Assembly: GCF_026210795.1 (NCBI RefSeq) | Contig: NC_089432.1 | Coordinates: forward strand, 2,108,001-2,172,000 | From: Rhizophagus irregularis | Taxonomy: Eukaryota > Glomeromycota > Glomeromycetes > Glomerales > Glomeraceae | Reading direction: 5' to 3' | DNA length: 64,000 bases | Shown here: positions 47,474 to 58,072 of the stretch, piece after piece | Layout: each line of letters starts with the position of its first letter | Position numbering within the stretch: the stretch's first letter is position 1 | The notes under the pieces: model-generated | What the model was told of the DNA's origin: nothing | What the model saw: only the letters and a program-made list of their open reading frames with translations | The model's database searches: none | Position numbers and translations under genes: made by a program

Positions 47474-48363
47474 GGGGATCCTTAACCTGTACCCCGGGTA
47501 TACGATATTATTCTGTTCCCCTTTTTCTTAAATATGATTGGCTCAAATTGTAGCCACAAATTTCGTGTAACTTTATCTTAGAAAATATTTTATTTCGCGA
47601 AAAAAAATGAACGAAAAAAACAAGAGCGAAAAAAATTTAATTACACATATAACAAGAAGGAAAATTTTTTTATAATACTTAATATATTTTATTCAGCTTT
47701 TTCAGTTTAATAATTTTATTTTGTATTTTATTAAACTTTAATAAAAAAACACAAAATTTTCATAAAACTTGTATATACACAGTAAATTACTAAATTTTAT
47801 TACAAAAAATGTTGGTCAACTCTATGAATACTAACTCAGACATAACGTAAATTAATATTTAAATACTTTTATATTCATTAAACAATTGTACTTATTCAAA
47901 ATTAGTTATGTTTGGCCAAGATGTTTAAATTACGCGACAAAGTATCTGTATAAAATATAACAAAAAAAAATAAATATAACTTCATAAATATTCGCACTTA
48001 ACTTGATAAAATTAAATACTTAATAGTTAATAGTCCCATATCTGCAGAACAACTTTATTTAACCCTTAAGTACGCGTTTACTTTGGATAAGCTGTTGTAA
48101 TTATATTAATAAAGTTAAAAACAAGCGCGCACCGTAATTTTTACTATAGAAACTCTTATAAACCTCAAGTAATTTGATAAATTTAAATTAATCATCTGTC
48201 AAACGATTTCATAGAAATGAGAAAAAGTGAAAGAAAAAGAGAGAAGAGAGCGTGTATACAGTTTATTGTTGAAGCGTAAACGATGAACAAATAAAATCAG
48301 TGTGTGACGTAAGGGGGAACAGGATAAGTAACGTATACCCCTAGGAACAGGTTAAGATTCCTC
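47474..48363. mobile_element. TIR element about 0.89 kb next to a kinase remnant
   Basis: The left arm GGGGATCCTTAACCTGTACC (then CCGGGTATACGA, with CTGTTCCCC further in) pairs with the right arm AGGGGGAACAGGATAAGTAA (then CGTATACCCCTAGGAACAGG). The arms are about 50 bp with scattered mismatches. The interior is AT-rich with no coding sequence. The kinase remnant stops about 10 bases to the right, so this insertion or its rearrangement may have removed the kinase C-lobe. Confidence 0.6.
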
Positions 48364-48371
48364 TTTTCACG

Positions 48372-49315
48372 GATGAGAATCATTTGACCATTATATGGTT
48401 TACCTTCAAAGAAGTTTTATCACTAGATATCTCTCCCATAAATATTAAAAATATCACTCTTTTTATTTAATTCGTAACCTTGATTACTAAAACTTTTTGA
48501 GTCAACATAAGACATTACTCCAAATAATTTTGTTGAAGATTGGAAGTTAGATGATCCTTCAATTCTTTTTGATAAGTGATAACCCAAAATCAGCCAATTT
48601 GATCATATTATGATGAACCAATACATTTTTGGAATGCTATTTAATATTAATTATATTTTAATAAATTTATTAATTATGCAAACGATATAAGAATAATTCC
48701 TTCGTTAAAGTATGTAAGCATAATATAGCACGAGCCAGCTGTAACGCCAGAGTAAATTTATTATTCTAAGTAAGATTATCAAATTTTTCTTTCAAATACT
48801 CTCGAAGATTACCATTATCGGCATATTCCATTACTTTTTTTGAATTATCATTTCGATTTTTCTTCTAAAAAAAAAATTATTTATGGTTACACTCAAATTA
48901 AATTTAAAAAAAATATATATATATTGTAATATTGAACCTATTGCAATGCCAAAGAAACGAAACGAATAATATTCTCATAAAAATCCACTTCCCGTTGAAT
49001 TTTAAGCTAAAAGCATTAAATAGAATTTTTTAAGTATATAAATTATAAAGTAAAAAATATATCATATAATATACCTCATTAACAATTTCTTTAGTTGTAG
49101 CATTGTCGTAATTAAAAAAAGTTTTTAATGCTAAATAAGTATGAGAATTTTCCAATTTGTATGGTAAACTTTTCCGAAACCTCCAGAGCCAATTTTTGTG
49201 AAATTACTAAAATAATAATTATAACCATAATATTTAAAATAATCTTTCGTAATAGCTTATCATTATCTGAATTTTCAGTAAATTTTACAGGTTTAGTGTT
49301 ACTAACTAAACATTG
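48372..49315 (-). pseudogene. Kinase remnant of the kinase-Sel1 family
   Basis: Four decayed exons in the order of the paralogues. One is glycine-loop-like (GSGGFGKVY, YLALKTFFNYDNATTKEIVN). A small one reads KIQREVDFYEN-like. One has VMEYADNGNLREYLKEKFDN but a stop in place of Trp and no HRD. The last has HSKNVLVHHNMIKLADFG, then a small insertion that shifts the frame, then SDSKSFSNQGYELNKKSD-like sequence. It ends inside the C-lobe, and no Sel1 repeats remain. It is clearly non-functional as a kinase. Confidence 0.85.
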
Positions 49316-49582
49316 TTGAGTTTTCTTAATTTATTGAAGAAGTTTATTCAAAAGTTTGAAGCGTTTTAATGACTGATACTATAAAGCGTAATTGTACATG
49401 GAAGTTAAAGTTAAGCATGGCGCAGGACATTTATAAAAAAAAAATTGATTAATATGAAGAGGAAAAAAATTATTCCGTGTCATAAATTAATAATTTCGAT
49501 ATTTGACGATGATTTCAGACAGAATGTGATGCTATAATAATAAATATACAGTACTTATTATTTGACAAATGCAAAATTAATA

Positions 49583-50912
49583 CACTGGCCTACAATAAAT
49601 GTTCGGATTTTTTTTTTATTTATAAAATTTACATGTAAAATTCATAATTTTGTGTACATATAAAAAATTTTTTTGTACTTATTAATTGACAAATAAATTT
49701 TATTATATTAAAATATAAAATATAAAGTAATTATATGAAAAATATTATCACGAAAAAATTAATATTTGGTATGGCCACCTTTGGCCTTAATTACTGCTTT
49801 AACCCGATTAGGCATACTCAAAATTAGGCGTTGACATGTTTCAATAGTGATTTTTCGCCACTCGTCTTGTATTACCTCAATTAACTCCTGTTTAGACCTG
49901 GGTACAGGCTTCCTTTTTCGAACCTGACTATCCAAATGGTTCCACAGGTTCTCAATCGGGTTAAGATCAGGGCTTTGCGCCACCCAATCTAAAATTGGAA
50001 TGTTATGTGTTCTCATCCACCAAACGGTGTAAGTTGAAGTATGACATGATGCTCCGTCTTGCTGAAAAATAGAGTTGGGATAATTGTCAACCCATGGGAT
50101 GAAATGGTTAGCCAGAATATTAACGTATTCATCAGAATCCATATTCCCTTCCACCACGATCAAAGGTCCAACCCCATGCCAACCGAAACACCCCAAAACA
50201 TTACCGATCCCCCTCCAAACTTATCTGTAGATTGAATACAATCTTTATTGTACGTTTCTCTGGGACTTCTCCATACTCTTGCTCGACCATCTGATTGAAA
50301 AAGAGCGAACCTTGATTCGTCTGACCATACCATTTGTTTCCACTCTTCTGCCCAATTTTTTTTATCTTTACACCATTTCAAGCGGTCAGTTCGATGTTTT
50401 TCGGTTAAACGAGGCTTTTTTTTTGCAGTGTAACTTCCGAGACCTTCATCATGAAGGTATCTTCTGACTGTATTATAGTGGAAAGTTGTGTCAAGACTGG
50501 TATTAAACTTGTCTGTTACATCACCTAGAGGAGAAAACCGGTCAGTTCGTATGATACGTTTTAAAGCTCGGGTATCGCGTTTTTTGAGCGTTTTTGGTCT
50601 TCCAGGACGTTGCTTAGGTTCTGTAGAACCTGTTTCTTTATACTTTTTTACAATATCACATACGGTACTCTCTGGTATATTAAGTTAAACGGAAATGACT
50701 CTTTGCTTAGTACCAGTAATATAGGCGCCGATAATTCGTTCCCGGTTAGCTTTTGAAACTTGTTTTCCAGGCATTGAGAACTAGAAGAGGAGTGAAAAAT
50801 AATATTTTTGTTATCTCCTTTATTTATATGTACGATAGGGAGAAATCGCCGATCGTAACACAGGGATGCAAATTCACGTGATGAAAATCCGAACATTTAT
50901 TATAGGCCAGTG
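49583..50912 (-). mobile_element. Tc1-like DD34E transposon, 1330 bp
   Basis: The terminal inverted repeats are about 29 bp with one mismatch (CACTGGCCTACAATAAATGT on the left, CACTGGCCTATAATAAATGT as the complement of the right). TA dinucleotides at 49581-49582 and 50913-50914 are the target duplication. It contains one transposase gene on the minus strand. Well-matched ends and few lesions suggest a fairly recent insertion. Confidence 0.95.
49759..50774 (-). pseudogene. Tc1-like transposase, two lesions
   Basis: It starts at ATG 50774 (MPGKQVSKANRERIIGAYIT). A helix-turn-helix segment with NIPESTVCDIVKKYKETGS is followed by the GRP-type linker PGRPKTLKKRD. The catalytic part has Asp in MVWSDESRF, Asp in FQQDGASCH, and Glu in SPDLNPIENLW with exactly 34 residues between the last two (DD34E). 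The end is TAA at 49759-49761. One in-frame stop replaces a residue just before LNIPEST (about 50,686), and a frameshift lies in the overlap near 50,160-50,190. The enzyme would cut at TA and move the element by a cut-and-paste route if it were intact. Confidence 0.92.
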
Positions 50913-50914
50913 TA

Positions 50915-51399
50915 TGAACCCTTATATTTACAGTTATTGCTTCCATTAACAGTTAAAACCATCTGCAATCACGTGACTATTAATTTTTTGCACAGGTAGG
51001 TTATGCTCGTAATTGTGTTTTTTGTTTCCTATATATGGAATGGTTCGCTTTGCACAAAAGGTATGCAACGGCCTGACACCAAGTCCTGTCTAACCAAAAG
51101 AAGAGTGCGAATGACCATGAAACGATAAAATTGAATAGATCCACATCCAATGATAAATATGCAATTTTATTTATTGTTAAACATTTAATAAAAGAAAATT
51201 GGAATGATCGACATTAACAAGGAGATTTTATTCCGGATGCGCCTCACCCCTCTTAAAATAAATATGTAAGACGTTATTATGCACATTTCTCTGTCTCCAT
51301 TAAAAAAATTTATTGTTAATGATGGTGAATAGAATACTATTTATTTAATTCCTTACTTAATTTATATTATAACTTAACTTTCGTTTTCATTTCTTGTAG
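50915..51399. other. Intergenic; probable 5' part of the next gene
   Basis: This should include the missing first exon(s) of the gene whose exon starts at 51400, because that exon is preceded by a good acceptor (TTTCTTGTAG). I could not find a donor/ATG combination in the right phase. The Tc1 element directly upstream may have displaced the original start. Confidence 0.4.
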
Positions 51400-51963
51400 T
51401 ATCAAAATCTTGCCGTATCATATGGTATTAATGCTGATGATATTCTTAAAAACCCTACTAAAACAATACTTGTAAAATGTATTAAACTAATAAACGATAA
51501 AGAAGGGAAAGAAATTTTAAAAATAAGCGGGAAAAAGAGAGATGAATTAAAGAACATGTTATGTGACTTCCTAGAACTTACGTCCTTTGTTGAAGTAGAC
51601 CCGCGCCAGATTCTATATTCCCAATGCTGCATAAAACCAAACTTCACGCCTAAGAAAAGGGGCGAAGTGGGTAGAAGAGTCGAAGATACTATTACAAGTC
51701 TCGTGAATGGCAGAACGTCACCAAAAGAAATTAAACCTATTCGCGTGTGGACTTGTTCAAACGGCAAGAAACACTCCTTAGATAATCGACGACTCTATGC
51801 ATTTAAAGAAGCCATTAAACTTGGGGCTGCAATAGATACAGTCACTGTTGAAGATGCGAATAAAAGAAAAAATCTGTTAAAAGAACTTAAGTGGAAAATG
51901 AAGCATTATCCTTCCAAAGATTGGTCGACAATTGAAATAAAGGAAAATTGTAACAAAAAGTAA
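51400..51963 (+). CDS. Orphan protein with SAP-like and ParB-like motifs (5' incomplete)
   Basis: An open exon after a pyrimidine tract and TAG at 51398-51399 gives 187 residues to TAA at 51961-51963. The N-terminal half has ILKISGKKRDELKNMLCDFL, which looks like a SAP-type helix-turn-helix (SGKK-x-EL). The C-terminal half has VDPRQILYSQCCIKPNF, then PIRVWTCSNGKKHSLDNRRL, then YAFKEAIKLGAAIDTVTVE. 'Prefer value, then SLDNRRLYAFKEA' recalls the ParB/sulfiredoxin-like fold (D-G-x-HR type) used for nucleic-acid binding or nuclease functions. Both assignments are by eye. The good codon structure, lack of stops and higher complexity make it a credible gene. The true start is unknown; an internal Met lies at 51556. 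Confidence 0.6.
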   Translation, partial: YQNLAVSYGINADDILKNPTKTILVKCIKLINDKEGKEILKISGKKRDELKNMLCDFLELTSFVEVDPRQILYSQCCIKPNFTPKKRGEVGRRVEDTITSLVNGRTSPKEIKPIRVWTCSNGKKHSLDNRRLYAFKEAIKLGAAIDTVTVEDANKRKNLLKELKWKMKHYPSKDWSTIEIKENCNKK

Positions 51964-54265
51964 TTATCCCTTAAGTTTTAATTAATCACTACTAAGAAAG
52001 TCTGACGTTGGATAAAAAAAAAAAAAAAAAAAAATCTTTCAAATTAGTTAGGACGTACAAATTTCTCATTTTTTAAAAACAATAAATATTTATGGTAAAG
52101 AAATAAACTTATTTATAGTATCGATCGACAGTTACGCATCGATATGGATTCGTAAGCAGTTACCCAATTTGTCACATGATACCATATTATAAGCAATTTT
52201 TTAAGACATTTATTCTAGGTCCAGAGATATATACTGTATAATATGTAGGAATAAATTTACTAACCGTAGTTATATGATTTGGCGGTGTAGGGTTTCGACT
52301 CGCGTATAATACTATTCAAATTTAGATTGAGTAGAAAATCCCTGCATTCAAACGCCCATTCTGACCCTATATTTCCTATATTGATAAATTTTCGGAAATT
52401 TGATCTCTAGATAATTTTTTTTATTAGTCCGAAGTGTAAAGAAGGACTATATACTTAATACTTCTACACTTGATGATACCGTTGTTCGTCAATTCTATGT
52501 TTCTTGGCACCACTTCGGATTTAATACCGGGTTCAGTTTTGTCTCTTCAATTTTAGAAATTATGCATCATCTTATATATTTAAATAACAAAATATTGGTT
52601 CAGATAAAAGATGTAAATATCCATGTTTTTAATTTTAGGCTATAATTCTGGTCAATATATTGTTAGTTCCGTCTGAATTTTTGACTAAAAAAACTAACCA
52701 ATTTAATTAGTTTGACGTGGTTTTGTATAACATTTTCGATTTACTCTTTTTTTGCGTCATACTATTTAAACCTTGAAGTTAATATTATTTAACACAAAAT
52801 ATGATGACGATGGTTCAATTAAATAAAATTGAGCATTTTTTTTTGCATTTTTTGATTAACATTATTTTTTGGCTTATTAGTTATTACAAAAGATTTCAAT
52901 AATTTCAACAAACTAATAAGTATTAATTAACATCTACAATATAGTAATATTTTTGTAAATCCCAATTAATAAAATTTGTGCGCCCATGAGCCGGTAACAT
53001 GTCAAAAAGTAAAATATTGGCGCATAAATGGCATAAGATCTTCAAAATTTTGCGAAACCTGAATTAAATAAATTTTCTGAAACATTAATTATAAACAAAT
53101 ATTGTAATGACGCATATTATTTAATTTCACAAATAAACCGTTAAAGATACCTCACTCAAAATAACGAGATAATCTTTATTTCATTTAACGTCGACAGATT
53201 ATTTTTTCCGTTCCCATATGATTAATACCAATTATCTAGATACTTTAGAATAAGTAACAAGTAGAGTCTTTTTTTAATTGGTATTATTAGGTTTGAATTC
53301 GAACTCATCATTGAATAAAAATAAATAAATTGCTGTTTCAACTTTTTTTCTGGAATCTAGGTTTTAAAAAATGGGGACTGGTCTATCCAATTTATTTTTA
53401 GATATGCATAATGCAATGACATAATTATACAAAATATGTCTGCAACTTTTTCCTTCGTTATACAGTAATTAGATAATACTGTAGATGCGTTCTGTACATG
53501 ATAATATTTTTATATGGATAATATTTGAATAATTAATTTAAAATAAGATTTTTAAATTATTATGGTCTTAATATGGTTGTCAAATATATTAATAAATTTA
53601 AATTTTAAAAAATGAGAAACTAGACAATAAATGACGTTCTAAAATAATTCAAATTTTGTTTATAATTTTTTTTTTTACAATCGAAAATAATATGGTGTTA
53701 AAAGCTTTCAAGTAATGCAGTAATTAGGTAACGTAACAAGAGATCATTTCTTTGGTAACAGGAGTAATATGTACAGTAGATCAACCATTGTTTTGGATAA
53801 TTTACCACCATTGTTTGGGTCCTTGACCGTTAATTAAAATTTATTAAAATATTCTATTATTATTCTATTGAAAAGAAACCTGAAACTCAATCATGGCTGG
53901 ACACTTTAATATCTTCATTGAGAAAAAAAGAAAAAAAAAATCTATAAATAATTTACGAATATTTTAACTGACATTCTATTATTAACTATTTATTATTACG
54001 AATTGCAGACGAAACAAACGAACGAACAAAAAAAAAAAATATGCACGAATTCATGTGCATTAAACACATTTATTCACCAATAATATTTTGCAAAAAAAAA
54101 AAAAAATTTTTTTTTCGAACCATAATCGGAAGTCTTCAATTGAAAAAAACAAATGTGCATTAATTACATTATGCATTGTTTTGCATGACAGGCTCAAATC
54201 ATTAATTAAGAATATTTCAATACAATTGTATTTTTTAGGACGGTGAATTAATAACCTTTGACAAA
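51964..54265. other. Intergenic
   Basis: 2.3 kb of AT-rich sequence with an A-run at 52,015-52,034. I see no gene, tRNA or clear inverted repeat. The minus-strand frame at 54060-54293 overlaps A/T tracts and the promoter of the next gene and is not credible. Confidence 0.45.
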
Positions 54266-54273
54266 TATATAAG
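54266..54273 (+). promoter_or_regulatory. TATA box of the small secreted protein gene
   Basis: TATATAAG, 113 bases before the ATG at 54386. The A-rich, T-poor leader that follows is typical of a strongly expressed gene with a short 5' UTR. Confidence 0.55.
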
Positions 54274-54385
54274 AAGCGACAATTTTGCTTCACTTCTTTA
54301 ACAGAAAAAAAAAGATAATATTATCAATAAAAATAACAAATTAATTTTCTTCAATAAACTTTTTTTCTAAAAAACAAAAGCAAAA

Positions 54386-54820
54386 ATGATTTCAAGAAAA
54401 TTATTCTTTTTTGCTATGGTCACATTATTTTGTATGATCTTTATAGAATTATCTCAAACCGCTCCATTGATTAAACGTCAAGTGGGTAAAGTTGCTTTCG
54501 CTGATTTTGAAGGTAAAGTTACAGGCCGATTCACCTGGACTAATATACCTGAAGAGAAATGTCGAGTTATTGGACAATTTAATACTGGTCTTGATAGTCC
54601 GGATATTGGAGATTACAAACTTTGTATAGAAGATGTTGATGGTAAAGTCATACAGGATCTTACCGATGAGTTTAGAAGGGAGGTCACAATCAACCCACCT
54701 GGCAGTTCACCTTTTGAAGTAGATTTCCCTTCAATGACTGTTGAGGATGTTGTTGGAGACAACCTTGTGCTTAAATTTAAGGAATATAAAATTGGCGAAG
54801 CCAAAATTAAAAGTGTTTAA
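54386..54820 (+). CDS. Small secreted protein, candidate effector or cell-surface protein
   Basis: Single exon of 144 residues. Residues 1-27 form a classical signal peptide: MISRKLF, a hydrophobic core (FFAMVTLFCMIFIEL), then SQTA. It is followed directly by PLIKRQ, a Lys-Arg site suited to a Kex2-type protease. The mature part (about 112 residues) has two cysteines (KCRVIG and KLCIED) that could pair, alternating hydrophobic strands (KVAFADFEGKVTGRFTWTNI, IGQFNTGLD) and no membrane segment, which suggests a beta-rich extracellular fold. I do not recognise a named domain; a Cu/Zn-SOD-like barrel is conceivable but the metal histidines are missing. Small secreted proteins of symbiotic fungi include effectors acting in or on plant cells; that role is inferred here. 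Confidence 0.85.
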   Translation: MISRKLFFFAMVTLFCMIFIELSQTAPLIKRQVGKVAFADFEGKVTGRFTWTNIPEEKCRVIGQFNTGLDSPDIGDYKLCIEDVDGKVIQDLTDEFRREVTINPPGSSPFEVDFPSMTVEDVVGDNLVLKFKEYKIGEAKIKSV

Positions 54821-56339
54821 ACTTAGATTATTATTTTATTTTATTTTATAATATTATAGTGCTTATTTGAAGTATGTAATTTATTCCTTAATTTATCACA
54901 TTTTTTTTATAAACAACGTAATAATTAGATATTGTAATTTTTTCAATATTTCGTTAAATAATAAAGTAATCTCCATAAATATTCATATTTTGATCAATTA
55001 ATTTTATATTTTCCCGATGCGGATAGTACTTTTTGAAATCTGTAATGTGTACTTGAATCAATTAACGCGTGCATCATTCATATAAAATCCGTCATACTAA
55101 TTTAAATAATGAAATTAATGATAGAGTACTCCTCACTGCAGGACTGCTGATTGGTTCGCTGAATTTTATTTGTGGAGAACATTCCGGTGATAATCATATC
55201 ATCGCTCTGCGTCTGTTGCGTTATCGTCTGTCTGAGAGGACTATCTTTGGAGACATCCTTTTTGTAAAATCCCTTGCATCATGTTTTTTCCCTAAAATCG
55301 GTCACATGCGTACTTCAGCTGCGACGTACTTTACCGGTTTAGTGTAGATACAGTAAATAACGCCATATTAAAATTCAATGAAAGATTTTTGATCGTCTAT
55401 TAAAGTTCCTAGACAATCAATTATATATTTTTTAATTCTAATATGGAATTTTCCACAAAAAAAATTAATTTTTTATGTTTGTATGTTACATGAATACAGT
55501 CTGTATATGATTTTTTTTTTGCTGAAAGTATCGTACTACGAGATAATAGTGAAACATCTAAAAAAAATTTGAAACGATTTCAACTTTGTGAGTTCATAAT
55601 ATATAATTAGATCTGCGCTTAATAATTAGCTTTACGGTGGGCGGAATTACACAACCTGGCATTATCCAAAAAAGGAAGGAACCACATTTTGTGGTTTTCG
55701 AATCGCCAAGTTTAGGCAGTTTCGGAACGACCGAAATCAGAACTTAAAATTGGCGAAACGTTTCGGCAATTTTCAAAACAGTTCCGTCACTTCCGTCTGA
55801 AACATTAATTAATTTACCGTCTTAAAAGATATGATTTGATTCATGCAAAACAATGCAATAATGCATGATGTAATTAATGCATGTTTGTTTATTTGATTGA
55901 AGTCTTCCAATATGGTTCTAAAAATTTTTACTGTTTCAATTTTTTTTTTTGTACATATTGTATTTTTTTTTTTTGTGCATAAAATTTGTTTGATACATAT
56001 GAATTTATGAATTCGTTCTTTGAAAATGCACACATTTTTTTTATCCCTTTGATTGTTACTGTAACCTCCTTAAATTTAATAATAGATTATGTAATTTAAA
56101 AATGTTAGTTATAATTGAAGTAGATTATTTATAGATTTTTGTTTTTTTCACATTGTAAAATATTGTTGCGATTAAATTAAATTTTTTTTTTTAACGAACT
56201 TAAAATTATCACGTGCATGATTTTTAATTGGTGGTTAAATTTTTATGCACTTTGTGATTTTTCTCGCCTAAGACATGAAATCAAGTTAAAGTATCAAAAC
56301 ATCATAAAATTTATGGACTTACTTGTGATGGAAATACAG
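54821..56339. other. Intergenic
   Basis: The 3' region of the secreted protein gene is followed by AT-rich sequence. An open frame at 55069-55347 has no domain or context. At 55,640-55,800 there is a GTTTCGGC/GCCGAAAC-bearing stretch (GGCGAAACGTTTCGGCAATT) reminiscent of the core of the 8103-8346 MITE. No gene is supported. Confidence 0.4.
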
Positions 56340-57590
56340 TAAATGAGTAAATGGTATTTGATTACTAAATGGGCCGAATATGATAATTATGTGAATTATA
56401 TACAAATGATAAAAGTTGATTCTATCTTAGAATAAAATTATGTATATCTCTTGATATTGCTCGCGGATTAAATTTTTTAAAAGCCGTTAAGGTAATTCTC
56501 TATAACCAACTTAATTAAACGAAACTTTTATTTAATTAACCTTTTTATTTTTCTTTTTAGATTGTTAATCGTGAGGTATTTACAATTAAACGCGTGGTCC
56601 TTTTTCTCAGAGATAGTTTTAAAAGCGAATCCTTCATATTTATTTTGATAGTTTTAGTGATGTGCCTGAAGGATATTATTAATTTTTGTTCGATTTTGAG
56701 AAGTTTCGTTCATAAAATTTTCCATTGTATAATATTCATTTTTAACTTTTACTTGAGAAAAACTGATTACTTAAGTTTTTGAGGCGGGGTTCAATCTCTT
56801 TTGTATAGTCACCAATGTCTTCTACGTAAACACTGTCAGCACTCAGCACTAATACACACCACCATTTCTTGTATATACTATCCCTATAAAAAATTTTTCA
56901 GAAAAATGATCAACGTGTCTGAGTTTCTTCGGAATAAAAACTGAAAAATGACCATTTATCGGAGTTTTTTCCATAATTTTTTCTATAGGGTATAATTATT
57001 AAATACAACATAATTAATTTCATACTTAAATAAATGTATAATAAAACTCAATTTTTTTAATCTTACTTTAAATAAATCATTTCGGTGTCTATTATTGAAT
57101 CTTTACACGCAGTTATATGGATCCGCTTTTACAGTAATTGTCCAAGCTCATCAGCAATTTTAACATCAATAGAAAAAGGTATTAACACAATTGTCAAATT
57201 CTTTACATAATTCTTTAAAAGCTTCCTCAATACTTTTTCGTTTTAATTTTTATATCAAAGATTTCGTTTGAGAAATTTTAAATATAAATTTTTTTAACTT
57301 GTGTTATAATATCACATAAATCTTGTAAACATGATTTGTTTTATTAAAAAAGATTTTCGTTATTTTCTTTTTTTCTCAACATGAACTCGTTTTTTAATAT
57401 CGGTTTCAAAAGTTCGTTATTATGTTCAGAAATTTCTACTAATTCGATGATTTCGTTAAAAATTTTCCAATATAATTAATTAAAGTAAGAAATTTTGCAA
57501 ATGGAACAACCATTGAAACACTAACATTTAAATTTTCAGCGAAATCATCTTTTTTAATCATCATGTCCCACTTCTAGTAATTTAATCGAA
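56340..57590 (-). pseudogene. Scrambled decayed copy of the MLKL-like gene
   Basis: 56577-57590 on the minus strand matches 59565-60400 of the gene at 58073-61187: the end of the four-helix region, intron 1 and the brace-to-kinase start. Stops and frameshifts occur throughout. 56340-56577 matches the end of exon 2, all of intron 2 and the first codons of exon 3, but on the plus strand (WYLITKWAEYDN; IVNRE in place of ILHRD). The two pieces meet at an inversion breakpoint near 56577. The N-terminal domain, the rest of the kinase and the Sel1 repeats are missing. A 110-bp element sits in its intron. A fragment of unmatched sequence (about 57,082-57,125) interrupts the homology. Confidence 0.85.
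56881..56990. mobile_element. 110-bp CCCTATA MITE with TA duplication
   Basis: The ends TCCCTATAAAAAATTTTTCA and the complement of TTTTTTCTATAGGG are inverted. Comparison with intron 1 of the gene at 58073-61187 (ACTATAATTATTAAA) shows the unoccupied site, so the insertion and its 2-bp TA duplication can be read directly. The core has GACCATTT / AAATGATC-like pairing. It has the same ends as the 2.06 kb element at 6487-8550. Confidence 0.75.
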
Positions 57591-58072
57591 AAAAAAGAAA
57601 AATAAATCCACGTACAATAATTACAATGTACATGTTACAAAAATATTTCTAATAATTTTGGATTTTATAATAGCAAGTAAATGAAGTAGATACGTCTTTT
57701 ATTAGATCTTTTTTCGTTACACTTAAAGTATTACATCTGGATAACGGAAATGTATGAACTCATATTACACAAATTGATGACCTATCACTATCAGTTCCTT
57801 GCTATTATTAACATTCGCTAATTAACCTGTTAATTGCAATAAGTCTATGAGTAAGTCTATGTATGTAACTTTTTATACCGGTTTATACTTGGATGGAAAA
57901 AACCAGAAGTAACGCGTGATAGAGTAACAAAATAGACAGTACGTAACTTGAGAATATTAAGCGAATGCATAATGTAGCGTTAAAATTAAATAATCTATTA
58001 GTTAAATAAAAATGAAAGTATATAACAAATAAAAAAAATTTTCTTTAAATAACTTACTTATTTATTAAATTA
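57591..58072. other. Intergenic between MLKL-like gene and its decayed copy
   Basis: AT-rich, with no gene. It contains the presumed 3' UTR and polyadenylation region of the MLKL-like gene on the minus strand. Confidence 0.5.

Noticed and set aside
50488-50688. Plus-strand open frames within the Tc1 element
   Set aside because: They are antisense to the transposase.
54386-54820. Cu/Zn superoxide dismutase identity for the secreted protein
   Set aside because: Strand pattern is suggestive, but the metal-binding histidines and catalytic loops are absent.
55069-55347. Plus-strand open frame of 92 residues
   Set aside because: A single frame with no recognised motif and no promoter or paralogue; kept only as a note in the intergenic entry.
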